A stretch of DNA of 64,000 nucleotides, from the NCBI RefSeq assembly GCF_014650115.1, contig NZ_BMUI01000010.1, forward strand, positions 62,001 to 126,000. The letters are read 5' to 3'. Position 1 is the first letter of the stretch, and every line of letters begins with the position of its first letter. A program made the position numbers and the translations under genes. Source of the stretch: Streptomyces olivaceoviridis (lineage in GTDB: Bacteria; Actinomycetota; Actinomycetes; Streptomycetales; Streptomycetaceae). Shown in pieces: positions 1 through 8,311 of this stretch. The notes beneath the pieces are model-generated. The model was not told the DNA's origin and did not search any database. It saw only the letters and a list, made by a program, of their open reading frames with translations.

Positions 1-995
1 TGTCCACCGGCACCCGGGCCCAGCTGCCCGACCTGCCCGGACTCGCCGAGGTCAAGCCCTGGACCAGCCGTGAGGCGACCAGCGCCCAGGCGGTCCCGGG
101 CCGGCTGATCGTCGTCGGCGGCGGTGTCGTCGCCACCGAGATGGCCACCGCCTGGCAGGCCCTCGGCTCCCGGGTCACCATGCTGGTGCGCGGCAAGGGG
201 CTGCTGAACCGCATGGAGCCGTTCGCCGGGGAACTGGTCGCCGAGGCCCTCACCGAGGCGGGCGTCGACCTGCGCACCGGCACCTCCGTGGAGTCCGTCA
301 GCCGTGAGAACGGCACGGTCGTGGCCGTCACCTCCGCCGGTGACCGGATCGAGGGCGACGAGATCCTCTTCGCCACCGGCCGCGTCCCGCACACCGACGA
401 CATCGGCCTGGACACGGTCGGCCTGGAACCCGGCTCCTGGCTGGACGTCGACGACAGCATGCGCGTGACCGGCACCGACTGGCTGTACGCGGTCGGCGAC
501 GTCAACCACCGCGCCCTCCTCACCCACCAGGGCAAGTACCAGGCCCGTATCGCCGGTGCCGCCATCGGCGCCCGCGCCACCGGCGGCACGGTCGCGGAGG
601 AGCCCTGGGGCGCCCACGCGGCCACCGCCGACCACCACGCCGTGCCCCAGGTCGTCTTCACCGACCCGGAGGCCGCCGCGGTCGGGCTCTCCCTCGCCGA
701 GGCCGAACAGGCCGGCCACCGCGTCCGCGCCGTCGACGTGGAGTTCTCCTCCGTCGCGGGCGCCGGCCTGTACGGCGACGGCTACAAGGGCCGCGCCCGG
801 ATGGTCGTGGACCTGGAGGACGAGATCCTGCGCGGGGTCACCTTCGTCGGCCCCGACGTCGGCGAACTCATCCACTCGGCCACCGTCGCGGTCGCGGGAC
901 ACGTCCCGGTCGGCCGGCTGTGGCACGTCGTCCCGTCGTACCCGACGCTGAGCGAGGTGTGGCTGCGGCTGCTGGAGGCCTACCGGGACAACTGA
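1..995 (+). CDS. FAD-dependent pyridine nucleotide-disulfide oxidoreductase, C-terminal part
   Basis: This is the end of a dihydrolipoamide dehydrogenase/mercuric reductase-family flavoprotein, which passes electrons between NAD(P)H and a disulfide or metal substrate through FAD. The frame is open from the left edge, so the start and the FAD-binding N-terminus lie outside the window. Visible are the second nucleotide-binding glycine motif (VVGGGVVATEMA), the ATGR segment, the TDWLYAVGDVN segment that contacts FAD, and the dimerisation domain ending in HVVPSYPTLSEVW. The CxxxxC redox pair would lie upstream and cannot be checked, so the exact substrate is open. Confidence 0.85.
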   Translation, partial: STGTRAQLPDLPGLAEVKPWTSREATSAQAVPGRLIVVGGGVVATEMATAWQALGSRVTMLVRGKGLLNRMEPFAGELVAEALTEAGVDLRTGTSVESVSRENGTVVAVTSAGDRIEGDEILFATGRVPHTDDIGLDTVGLEPGSWLDVDDSMRVTGTDWLYAVGDVNHRALLTHQGKYQARIAGAAIGARATGGTVAEEPWGAHAATADHHAVPQVVFTDPEAAAVGLSLAEAEQAGHRVRAVDVEFSSVAGAGLYGDGYKGRARMVVDLEDEILRGVTFVGPDVGELIHSATVAVAGHVPVGRLWHVVPSYPTLSEVWLRLLEAYRDN

Positions 996-1003
996 GCGGC
1001 AGG

Positions 1004-1648
1004 CTAAGGCAGTTCGAAGCCCAGGGCCTCGGCCGCCGCCTCCGGCGTCGGCTGGGCCCACAGGGCCAGCGCCGCCTCGGCGGTGGACAGCGAGCGCGGC
1101 TCCGCGCGGTCCAGGTACAGCGTGCCGTCGAGGTGGTCCGTCTCGTGCTGGACGATCCGGGCCGGCCAGCCGGTGAACACCTCGTCCAACGCGCGGCCGT
1201 GTTCGTCCGCGCCGCGCAGCCGCACCTCGGCGTGCCGGGCCACCACCGCGACCCACCCCGGCACGCTCAGGCAGCCCTCGAAGAACGCGGCCCTGGCGGT
1301 GCCGACGGGCTCGTACGAGGGGTTGACCAGGACCCGGAAGGGCTGCGGCACCCGTCCCCGGGCGACCGCCACCTCCTCGGGCACCTGCGCCGGGTCCTCG
1401 ATGACCGCGATCCGCAGCGGCACACCTACCTGCGGGGCGGCGAGGCCCACACCGGGGGCCGCGTGCATGGTGACGCGCAGGGCCTCGACGAACCGGGCCA
1501 GCAGCGCGGGGCCGAGCTGGCCGTCGTACGGCTCGGTGCCGCGCCGCAGCACCGGCTGTCCGGCCGCGACGATGGGCAAGGGGCCGCCGGCGGCGAGGAG
1601 TTCCTCGACCCGCTCGGCGAGCGGTGCGTGATCACGGGGAGGTGCCAT
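1004..1648 (-). CDS. def: Peptide deformylase
   Basis: Removes the formyl group from the N-terminal methionine of nascent proteins, using a bound metal ion in the cytoplasm. All three family motifs are present in order: GVGLAAPQ, EGCLSVPG (metal-ligand Cys) and QHETDHLDG (HExxH). The ATG at 1648 gives 214 residues, close to normal length. A longer open frame upstream adds about 60 residues that look like untranslated sequence, so I reject it. Streptomyces usually carries several deformylase copies, so this may be an accessory one. It is convergent with the flavoprotein gene, only 8 bp away. Confidence 0.9.
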   Translation of the reverse strand: MAPPRDHAPLAERVEELLAAGGPLPIVAAGQPVLRRGTEPYDGQLGPALLARFVEALRVTMHAAPGVGLAAPQVGVPLRIAVIEDPAQVPEEVAVARGRVPQPFRVLVNPSYEPVGTARAAFFEGCLSVPGWVAVVARHAEVRLRGADEHGRALDEVFTGWPARIVQHETDHLDGTLYLDRAEPRSLSTAEAALALWAQPTPEAAAEALGFELP

Positions 1649-1778
1649 CGCGTCAGGATGCCATGCCCGCCCGCCGACTCCTGTGGCACAGGTCACCAAC
1701 ACCCCGGAGAACTCCGCCCTTTCGCGGTCCGACCACCGGACTGCCCGTGGTTCTCGCACCGAGCCCCGGAGAAGCCCG

Positions 1779-2220
1779 CTGACGACCACCGCTCCCTCGA
1801 CCACCCCGGCCGAGGCGTCCCGCCCCGCCACCCGCGGTCGCCGGGCACCCCCACGTGCTGCGCCTGCACTTCTGCGCCGGTGTGCTCGTCGCGCCCTTCC
1901 TGCCGACCGCCGCCGTCACCGGCCTGCTGTACGCGGGCTCCTTCCGGACCGAGAGACTCGTCCACGGCCATGAGCCGACCGTTCCGGCCGACGAGCGCGA
2001 GCTGCCCGCCTCCGTCCAGGTGGCCGCCGCCCGCAAGGCCCGCCCGGAGGGCACCGCAGCGGCCGTCCGCCTTGTGCCGGCGCTCGCGGCCGTCCCTTTG
2101 CCCGGCTGGTCCGTACCGCTGCCCGGCATCCCGCTGGCCTGTCTCCTCGCCGCCGACGTCCTCCTCGCCGTCGGCATCCTCCTCGGTGAGATCGCGCACC
2201 GGTGCGGGCGCCGCACGTAG
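1779..2220 (+). pseudogene. PepSY-domain membrane protein, frameshifted and internally deleted
   Basis: Remains of a PepSY-associated transmembrane protein. A Thr/Ala-rich leader (TTTAPSTTPAEASRPATRG) is readable in one frame from about 1779. From about 1855 the typical first membrane helix and the segment after it (LHFCAGVLVAPF, AAVTGLLYAGSF, ELPASVQVAAARKA) continue in another frame. After HPEGT-like sequence the protein jumps straight to a last helix (CLLAADVLLAVGILLGEI), so the central few hundred residues are missing. Family members are usually 400-500 residues. The initiator is CTG where ATG would be expected. I infer a non-functional remnant. Confidence 0.65.
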
Positions 2221-2293
2221 GGGAGTGTCAGTGGCGTGAAGTAGCGTGGAACGGCGGGTGAGCGAGCGCGGGAAGACGGCGGAGGAACCACGG

Positions 2294-2692
2294 ATGACGA
2301 GGGAAGACGGCCGGGCCCGGCGGCGCGGGCAGGGGGAGCTGGAGGGCCAGGTCCTCGGCGCGCTGCGCGAGGCGGACGGACCGGTCACCGCGGCCTGGGT
2401 GCAGGAGCGCCTCGGCGGCGACCTCGCCTACACCACCGTCGTCACCATCCTGACCCGGCTGCTCGCCAAGGACGTCGTCTCCCGCGAACGGCACGGCCGG
2501 TCCTTCCTGTGGACGCCGACGGCCGACGTGGCCCGGCTGGCCGCGCTGCGCATGCGCCGCCTGCTCGACGGCGAACGCGACCGCGAGGCGGTCCTCGCCA
2601 GCTTCGTCACCGCCCTGCCGCCCGGCGACGAACAGGTGCTGCGGGCGCTGCTCGACATCCCGGGCCCGGACGCCGGCGGCACGGAGGACTGA
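2294..2692 (+). CDS. BlaI/MecI/CopY-family transcriptional repressor
   Basis: A 132-residue winged-helix repressor of the penicillinase-repressor family. These dimers bind operator DNA and are inactivated by a partner M56 protease. The helix-turn-helix and wing are visible (GPVTAAWVQERLG, YTTVVTILTRLLAKDVVSRER, GRSFLWTP), followed by a C-terminal dimerisation segment. The ATG at 2294 follows a good ribosome-binding site (GGAGGAA near 2281), so the longer frame from 2246 is rejected. The M56 peptidase gene begins 6 bp downstream, the usual two-gene signalling unit. Its target genes are not evident. Confidence 0.88.
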   Translation: MTREDGRARRRGQGELEGQVLGALREADGPVTAAWVQERLGGDLAYTTVVTILTRLLAKDVVSRERHGRSFLWTPTADVARLAALRMRRLLDGERDREAVLASFVTALPPGDEQVLRALLDIPGPDAGGTED

Positions 2693-2698
2693 CGGCTC

Positions 2699-3640
2699 AT
2701 GGGGCTCTTCGTCTTCCTGCCGCTGGTGCTGCCGCTGTCCGCGTGGCCCGTCGCCCGGCTCGCCGAGACCCGGCTGCACCCGCGCACCGCGACCCGGCTG
2801 CTGACCGCGGTCGCCGTCGTCATGGCCGGGTGCAGCACGCTGTGCCTGGCCCTGCTCATGGTGGTCGGCACCGCCCAACTGCCCGGCAACCCGCTGCCGG
2901 ACGGCTGGTCCGACCCGGAGGTGCGGGCCGCCGTCCCGCACGACGAGGTGGCCGGCCGGGCCGCCATCCCCGCGCTCGCCGTCGTCGCCGCGGCCTGCGC
3001 CCGCACCCTGTGGCGGCACCACCGGGTCACTTACCGCGCCCACCGCGCGCTGGCCGGGGTGCCGGGGTCCACGGTCGCGGTCCTCCCGGACGGCACCCCG
3101 TACGCGTACGCCCTCCCCGCGAGCCGCAGCCGGGGCCGGGGCCGGATCGTCGTCAGCACGGCCCTGCTGGCCGGACTGGCGCCCGCCGAGCGGCGCGCCC
3201 TGTTCGCCCACGAACGCGCCCATCTGACCGCCCGTCACCACCGCCACCTGCTCGCCGCGCACCTGGCGGCCCGCGCCAACCCGTTCCTCAGACCGCTGCG
3301 CACCGCCGTCGTCTACACGGCCGAGCGGTGGGCGGACGAGGAGGCGGCCCGCGCGGTCGGTGACCGGCGCACGGTCGCCCGCGCCATCGGCAAGGCGGCC
3401 CTGCTGGCCCCGCGCATACCGGTGCCGACCGTGGCCGCGCTGGCGGCGACCGGTCCCGTGCCGCGCCGGGTGGCCGCGCTGCTGGCCCCCGCCCCCGCGG
3501 CCCGTACCTGGCCGTCGGCGTTCACCTCGGTCGGCCTGGCCGCCTGGGGCGCCGCCGCCGGGGCGCTGGTGTCGGCGATGTCGTCGGCGAGCTCCGCTGT
3601 CACCCTGTTCCTGGTCCTGCACGCGGCGACACCGCTGTGA
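2699..3640 (+). CDS. M56-family (BlaR1/MecR1-like) membrane metallopeptidase
   Basis: A 313-residue integral membrane zinc protease, predicted to cleave the neighbouring BlaI-type repressor. Membrane segments occur near residues 2-20, 34-56 and 88-105, with a last one near the C-terminus (about 265-312). The catalytic HExxH-type motif is HERAH in LFAHERAHLTARHH, followed by the EEAARA segment typical of the family. It lacks the extracellular penicillin-binding sensor domain of true BlaR1, as do most Streptomyces homologues, so the signal is unknown. It lies 6 bp behind the repressor and is surely co-transcribed. Confidence 0.87.
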   Translation: MGLFVFLPLVLPLSAWPVARLAETRLHPRTATRLLTAVAVVMAGCSTLCLALLMVVGTAQLPGNPLPDGWSDPEVRAAVPHDEVAGRAAIPALAVVAAACARTLWRHHRVTYRAHRALAGVPGSTVAVLPDGTPYAYALPASRSRGRGRIVVSTALLAGLAPAERRALFAHERAHLTARHHRHLLAAHLAARANPFLRPLRTAVVYTAERWADEEAARAVGDRRTVARAIGKAALLAPRIPVPTVAALAATGPVPRRVAALLAPAPAARTWPSAFTSVGLAAWGAAAGALVSAMSSASSAVTLFLVLHAATPL

Positions 3641-3809
3641 CGACGCAGGGGCTGGGCGGCTGTGCCCGGACCGCGCGGGCTGGTGCCGGTCCGGTCCGGT
3701 CCGGTCCGCGGACACGCGGCGGGGTCTGCCGGAGAGCCCGGGAGGGTAGGGGCCTGAATGTTCGGGGTGCCGCCTCCTGGCCGTGCCGGTCGGCATGCCT
3801 GCCGCGTCT

Positions 3810-4646
3810 CTACCGCGCGGGGCGCACCGCGTGCCTGGTGACCGCGCCGCGTGCGGGGCGCCAGGTGGCGACCAGGGCCGCCGCCAGCAGGAGTTCGGCG
3901 ATGTCACCGCCGTAGTACATGATCTCGGCAGCGCCCCGGACCTGGGGGACCGGAGCGCCGACGGCGACCCAGAAGCCGCCGTACATCAGCTGTGCGACGC
4001 TCGCGTGCACCGCGATGGCGCAGCCCAGGCAGACCAGCCGGGCGCGCACACCGGGGCGGGCCGGGGCGGGATCGGGCCCGGCGACGGCGTGCGCGAACAG
4101 GCAGCCCGCCAGCAGGAAGTGCGCGTGCAGCAGCCAGTGTCCGGCCGGGCGGGCCGTGACGGCGTCGTAGAGCGGGGTGAAGTACAGCGGTGCGAGGCTG
4201 CCGGTGGACAGCAGCAGACCGGTCACCGGGTGGGCGAGCAGCCGGGCCGGGCCGCTGTGCAGGAACGCGGTGAGGCGGCGGGCGTGGGGTGCCGGCAGGG
4301 CGCGCAGCGCGAGGGTCATCGGGGCCCCGAGCACCAGGGCGAGTGGCGCGTACATGCCGATGAGCATGTGCTGGGCCATGTGGCCGCGGAAGTCACGGTG
4401 GGCGAAGGCGGCGACAGGAGGCAGCAGCGCCGCCGCCAGCAGGAGGAGGCCCGCGCAGAAACCGGCCGTGCGCCAGGGGTTCCAGCCCCGTGCGGGGTTC
4501 CGGCGGCGGACCCGGCGCGCCAGCAGCAGATAGCCGCCCGCACACACCACCAGGGCCAGGACGGGGAGCAGGACCTCCAACGCGCCGCCGCCCTCCGCGT
4601 GATGCGGGTGCGTGTGCGGGTGCAGGTGCGGGGTGCCGTCGGCCAT
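3810..4646 (-). CDS. CtaG-like cytochrome c oxidase assembly factor, membrane protein
   Basis: A 278-residue polytopic membrane protein of the caa3-CtaG family, associated with copper delivery and assembly of heme-copper oxidases. The His-rich N-terminus (HLHPHTHPHH) may bind metal. About seven helices follow, with family landmarks FAHRDFRGHMAQHMLIG, WLLHAHFLLAGCLFAHAV and AEIMYYGGDIAELLLA. The ATG at 4646 shares one base with the stop of the upstream DUF2243 gene (TGATG), so the two are translationally coupled. A specific role beyond the family name is not shown. Confidence 0.85.
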   Translation of the reverse strand: MADGTPHLHPHTHPHHAEGGGALEVLLPVLALVVCAGGYLLLARRVRRRNPARGWNPWRTAGFCAGLLLLAAALLPPVAAFAHRDFRGHMAQHMLIGMYAPLALVLGAPMTLALRALPAPHARRLTAFLHSGPARLLAHPVTGLLLSTGSLAPLYFTPLYDAVTARPAGHWLLHAHFLLAGCLFAHAVAGPDPAPARPGVRARLVCLGCAIAVHASVAQLMYGGFWVAVGAPVPQVRGAAEIMYYGGDIAELLLAAALVATWRPARGAVTRHAVRPAR

Positions 4647-5206
4647 CAGACGGCGTGTCCCGGCCGTGCGGCGCGGGGCGCGGCCGGATCGAAGGGCCGG
4701 GCGCCGCGCCGCAGGAGCAGGCCGCCCGCCAGCAGCAGCGCACCGAGCACGAGGAAGCCGATGTCCCACCACACCTGGTAGGGGCCGCCGTGGACGTGGT
4801 GGATGCCCAGAACGTGATGGTCGAGGACGCCCTCCACGAGGTTGAACAGGCCCCAGCCCGACAGCACCCAGCCCCAGAGCACCCGTGAGGCCCACACCTC
4901 GCGCCGGCCCGTGGTCACCCGGGCGTACAGGACGGCGAGGCCGCCGAGGACGGCGAGCCAGCAGACGGTGTGGAAGACGCCGTCCCACACGGTGTTCATC
5001 TCCAGTCCGGAGACGGTGTGGGGGTCGTAGTACTTCACACCGATGTGGTCGTGGTCGGTGCTGGTCAGCATGTGGTGCCACTGGAGGAGCTGGTGCAGCA
5101 GGATGCCGTCGGCGAATCCGCCGAGCCCCACTCCCAGCAGGAGGCCGGGCAGTCGGAGGCTGGGCGGCGCGGTCTCGGCTCCGGTCTCGCGCACGGTGGT
5201 CGTCAT
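4646..5206 (-). CDS. DUF2243 membrane protein
   Basis: A 186-residue protein with four predicted membrane helices (roughly residues 20-40, 70-95, 108-128, 145-165) and conserved histidines in ILLHQLLQWHHM, LDHHVLGIHHVH and the HTVSGLEMNTVWDG segment. This pattern matches DUF2243, whose function is unknown. In actinobacteria it is commonly paired with the CtaG-like gene, as here, with overlapping stop and start. The conserved His residues suggest metal or heme handling in the same membrane process, which is inference. The ATG at 5206 is chosen because the longer frame contains promoter-like sequence. Confidence 0.8.
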   Translation of the reverse strand: MTTTVRETGAETAPPSLRLPGLLLGVGLGGFADGILLHQLLQWHHMLTSTDHDHIGVKYYDPHTVSGLEMNTVWDGVFHTVCWLAVLGGLAVLYARVTTGRREVWASRVLWGWVLSGWGLFNLVEGVLDHHVLGIHHVHGGPYQVWWDIGFLVLGALLLAGGLLLRRGARPFDPAAPRAARPGHAV

Positions 5207-5475
5207 CGCTCCTCGTCTCGGTCGGTTCCCCGGGGTCCCTCGGTCGAGCGGGTACGGCAGCGGCTGCCCTACGAGAGCTACCAGGTCCCCGGCCCCACCG
5301 CTGCGGCACGCTCGGCCATCTGCGCGCGGGGCGGGTGGTCCGGCGACGGAACCGGCCGGAACAGGTCCTCTCATGCCGTCCGCCGCCAGGGGTACCCGCC
5401 CGGCACGGGAGGGACCCGGCACGCCCGCGAGGGCGCGGGTACCCGCGACGGCTCGGACGGAAGGGCGACGCAACC
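5207..5475. promoter_or_regulatory. Divergent intergenic region between DUF2243/CtaG-like pair and MBL hydrolase
   Basis: These 269 bp separate two head-to-head transcription units and must hold both promoters. Open frames running through it have no family resemblance. I see no clear palindrome or -10/-35 pair. Confidence 0.5.
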
Positions 5476-6333
5476 ATGCCCGGTACCACGGACCCACCCA
5501 CCGACGACACGGTCGACCTGCACTTCCTCGGCAACGCGACCGTTCTGCTGCGCTACGGGCCGCTGACCCTGCTCACCGACCCGAACTTCCTGCACCTCGG
5601 CCAGTACGCCTACCTCGGCAAGGGCCTGCTGAGCCGGCGCCTGACCGAGCCCGCGCTGGAACCGGAGGACCTGCCCCGACTCGACGGGATCGTGCTGTCC
5701 CACCTGCACGGGGACCACTGGGACCGCCGGTCCCGGCGCCTCCTGGACCGCTCGGTCCCGGTGCTGAGCACCCCGCACGCCGCGCGCCGCCTGAAGGTGC
5801 TGCACGGACGCGAGCGGGTGGCCGGACTGCGCACCTGGCGCGGACTCACCCTCCGGCAGGGCCCGGTCCAGGCCACGGTCACGGCGCTGCCCGGACGGCA
5901 CGCCGGACATCCGGTGCTGCGGGGGCTGCTGCCCCCGGTGATGGGCAGCATGATCGAGCTCGGTCCGGCGGGCGGCCCGCCGCGGCTGCGGCTGTACGTC
6001 TCCGGCGACACCCTGCCGTACGACGGCCTCGACGAGATCACCCGCCGCTTCCCGGCCGCCGACCTGGCCGTCCTGCACCTGGGCGGTACCACGCTCCCCG
6101 GCGGCTTCCTGGTCACCATGGACGGCCGGCAGGGCGCGGAACTGGCCCGGCGCCTCGGTCCCCGCGCCGTGCTGCCCGTGCACTACGAGGAGTACACGGT
6201 GATGCGCTCGCCCCTGTCCGCCTTCCTGACCGAGGCCGATCGGCTCGGCCTCGGCGACCGGATCGTGCACTGCCCGCGCGGGCGCCGCCCCCGGCTCGTG
6301 GCCGAGCCGGGGGCGGCGCCCGTCGTGGGCTGA
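5476..6333 (+). CDS. Metallo-beta-lactamase-fold hydrolase (UlaG-like)
   Basis: A 285-residue cytoplasmic metal hydrolase. The metal-binding motif HLHGDHWD is at about residues 76-83, preceded by the family start (DLHFLGNATVLLRYG, LLTDPNF). Further ligands are YVSGDT and the late PVHYEEY. The fold and the lack of a signal peptide fit the UlaG/RomA/YfbB-type group, whose substrates range from lactones to N-acyl phospholipids, so I give no substrate. The ATG at 5476 is preceded by GGAAGGGCGACG. The last 18 codons lie inside a perfect 19-bp inverted repeat. Confidence 0.85.
   Translation: MPGTTDPPTDDTVDLHFLGNATVLLRYGPLTLLTDPNFLHLGQYAYLGKGLLSRRLTEPALEPEDLPRLDGIVLSHLHGDHWDRRSRRLLDRSVPVLSTPHAARRLKVLHGRERVAGLRTWRGLTLRQGPVQATVTALPGRHAGHPVLRGLLPPVMGSMIELGPAGGPPRLRLYVSGDTLPYDGLDEITRRFPAADLAVLHLGGTTLPGGFLVTMDGRQGAELARRLGPRAVLPVHYEEYTVMRSPLSAFLTEADRLGLGDRIVHCPRGRRPRLVAEPGAAPVVG
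6280..6321. terminator. Perfect 19-bp hairpin embedded in the 3' end of the MBL hydrolase gene
   Basis: Arms 6280-6298 and 6303-6321 are exact reverse complements around a TGGC loop. The structure ends 10 bp before the stop codon. As a terminator it would lie inside the coding sequence. It could act in both directions between this gene and the convergent catalase gene. Confidence 0.6.
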
Positions 6334-6404
6334 CCGGCGCTCCGGGCCGCCGGCGTTCCCGGCTGCCAGGCGTTCCGGCGCCTCAGGGGTGCGGGCTCAG
6401 CGGG

Positions 6405-8060
6405 TCACCGCGTCACCTCATGGCGCGCGTCCGGGACGCAGTGCGTCATGGTGAGGCCCTCGACGTTCCGCGGCGGGTTCTTGCCGAGGTTCGCCAGCCG
6501 CTCCTTGTCCTCCTCGGTGAGGTCCTGGCTGGCCAGCGGCTCCAGGTCCGCGACGTCCTCCGGGCGGAGGCCGAGGCCCTCGCCGACCCGCAGCCCCAGG
6601 TCGTTCTCCACCAGCAGGAAGTGCCACACCATCCGCTCCTGGACGGACCGGTCGCACCGGGACAGCTGACCCACCAGGTTCCGTACCAGGTCGTCGCGCT
6701 CCCACTGCTCCATGAGCAGGTACCGCTGGCCCGCCTGGAGGTAGTCGTTGGTACGCGGGATGCGCTTGCGGGTGAGCCGGCCGTGGATCTCCGGGCCCTG
6801 CTCGTCGTGCGCCGGACACTCCGCCTCGCGCAGGCCGCCCCGGATCGACGGCTCGTAGTTGACGCTAGGGTTCTCCCCGGCACCGTCGACGTGGTACGTC
6901 ATCAGCCCGTCGCGCTGGTTGGTGCGCACGTGGGCGTTCTTCGCCTGGTTGACCGGCAGTTGGAGGTAGTTGGGGCCGACCCGGTAGCGCTGGGTGTCGC
7001 TGTAGGAGAAGGTCCGGCCGACGAGCATCTTGTCGTCGGAGAAGTCCAGCCCGTCGACGAGTACACCGGTGCCGAAGGAGATCTGCTCGTTCTCCGCGAA
7101 GAAGTTCTCCGGCATCCGGTCCAGCACCATCCGGCCCACCGGCTTCGGCGGGAAGTCCTGCTCCGGCCAGGTCTTGGTGTCGTCCAGCGGATCGAAGTCG
7201 AGTTCGGGGTGCTCGTGGTCCTCCATGACCTGCACGAGCAGTTCCCACTCGGGGTACTCACCCCGCTCGACGGCCTCGTACAGGTCTTTGGTGGCGTGAC
7301 CGAGGGAGCCTGCCTGGACGCCGGCCGCGTCCTCCTCGGTCATCGAGCGCACGCCCTGCTTCGGCATCCAGTGGTACTTGACGAGCACGGTGTTGCCCTC
7401 GGCGTTCACCCACTTGTAGGTGTTCACACCGAAACCCTGCATGTGGCGGTAGTCGGCGGGGATACCGCGCGGGCTGAACAGGTTGACCAGCATGTGCATG
7501 GCCTCGGGCGTCTGCGACATGAAGTCGAAGATCCGGTTCGGCTTCTGCTCGAAGTCCACCGGGTCCGGCTTCAGGGCGTGGATGACGTCCGGGAACTTGA
7601 TGGCGTCCCGGATGAAGAAGACGCCCAGGTTGTTGCCGACGAGGTCCCAGTTGCCGTCCTCCGTGTAGAACTTGACGGCGAAGCCACGCGGGTCGCGCGC
7701 CGCCTCCGAGGAGTCACGGCCGCCGATGACGGTGGAGAAGCGGACGGCGACGTCGGTGCGCTTGCCGCGCTCCTGGAACAGCTTCGCGCGCGTGTAGCGG
7801 CCGATCGGCTCGTCGCCCCAGGCGCCGTACGCCTCGAAGAAGCCGTACGCCGTCACCCCGCGGGCGTGGACCACCCGTTCGGGGACGCGTTCCCGGTCGA
7901 AGTGGCTGATCTTCTCCAGGAACTGGTAGTTCTCCAGCGTCGCGGGCCCACGGGCGCCGACGGTGCGCTGGTTCTGGTTGTCGTAGACGGGGTGGCCCTG
8001 TCGGTTGGTCAGGATCCTCCGGTCGCCGGAGGCGGGACCGGTGCCTGCTGCGTCTGTCAT
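6405..8060 (-). CDS. kat: Heme catalase
   Basis: A 551-residue monofunctional catalase that dismutates hydrogen peroxide. Motifs include the N-terminal LTNRQGHPVYDNQN, the distal-His region RVVHARGVTAYGFFE, RFSTV, FFIRDAIKFPD and the proximal heme region YSDTQRYRVGPNYLQLPVN with its ligand Tyr. A C-terminal extension of about 60 residues is normal for the Streptomyces enzymes. The ATG at 8060 has AGGAG 10 bp upstream. A longer frame into the promoter is rejected. No OxyR or CatR regulator gene lies beside it. Confidence 0.95.
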   Translation of the reverse strand: MTDAAGTGPASGDRRILTNRQGHPVYDNQNQRTVGARGPATLENYQFLEKISHFDRERVPERVVHARGVTAYGFFEAYGAWGDEPIGRYTRAKLFQERGKRTDVAVRFSTVIGGRDSSEAARDPRGFAVKFYTEDGNWDLVGNNLGVFFIRDAIKFPDVIHALKPDPVDFEQKPNRIFDFMSQTPEAMHMLVNLFSPRGIPADYRHMQGFGVNTYKWVNAEGNTVLVKYHWMPKQGVRSMTEEDAAGVQAGSLGHATKDLYEAVERGEYPEWELLVQVMEDHEHPELDFDPLDDTKTWPEQDFPPKPVGRMVLDRMPENFFAENEQISFGTGVLVDGLDFSDDKMLVGRTFSYSDTQRYRVGPNYLQLPVNQAKNAHVRTNQRDGLMTYHVDGAGENPSVNYEPSIRGGLREAECPAHDEQGPEIHGRLTRKRIPRTNDYLQAGQRYLLMEQWERDDLVRNLVGQLSRCDRSVQERMVWHFLLVENDLGLRVGEGLGLRPEDVADLEPLASQDLTEEDKERLANLGKNPPRNVEGLTMTHCVPDARHEVTR

Positions 8061-8311
8061 GTCGAGGGCTCCTAGAAACGGGAGAGGCGGTACGACAAGC
8101 GTCGCCACGACCACCGTCCGAGTACCCGAAGGCGCGCGGCCATGTCCCTGCCGAACCCCCGTACGGCTCTCGGGCGCGAAGGCCGCGCGACGACGTCCGT
8201 CGGCCGCCGTATAGGGCAAAAGGCTGAAAAACCATAACTTGCGTGTTTACGGCGGCGTTTCCTCCGGTGCGGGTGAGTGCCCGCGACCGTGTCTGGAAGG
8301 GCTGGGAACCG
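8061..8311. promoter_or_regulatory. Divergent promoter region of catalase and chaplin genes
   Basis: A 251-bp head-to-head intergenic stretch, clearly more A/T-rich around 8213-8250 (GGCAAAAGGCTGAAAAACC and following) than its surroundings. That is a likely promoter for the developmentally expressed chaplin. I could not assign specific sigma-factor boxes. Confidence 0.45.

Noticed and set aside
5043..8075. A 1010-codon plus-strand frame opposite the catalase gene
   Set aside because: It is antisense to catalase and out of frame with the hydrolase, with Arg/Pro/Ala-rich composition and no motif.
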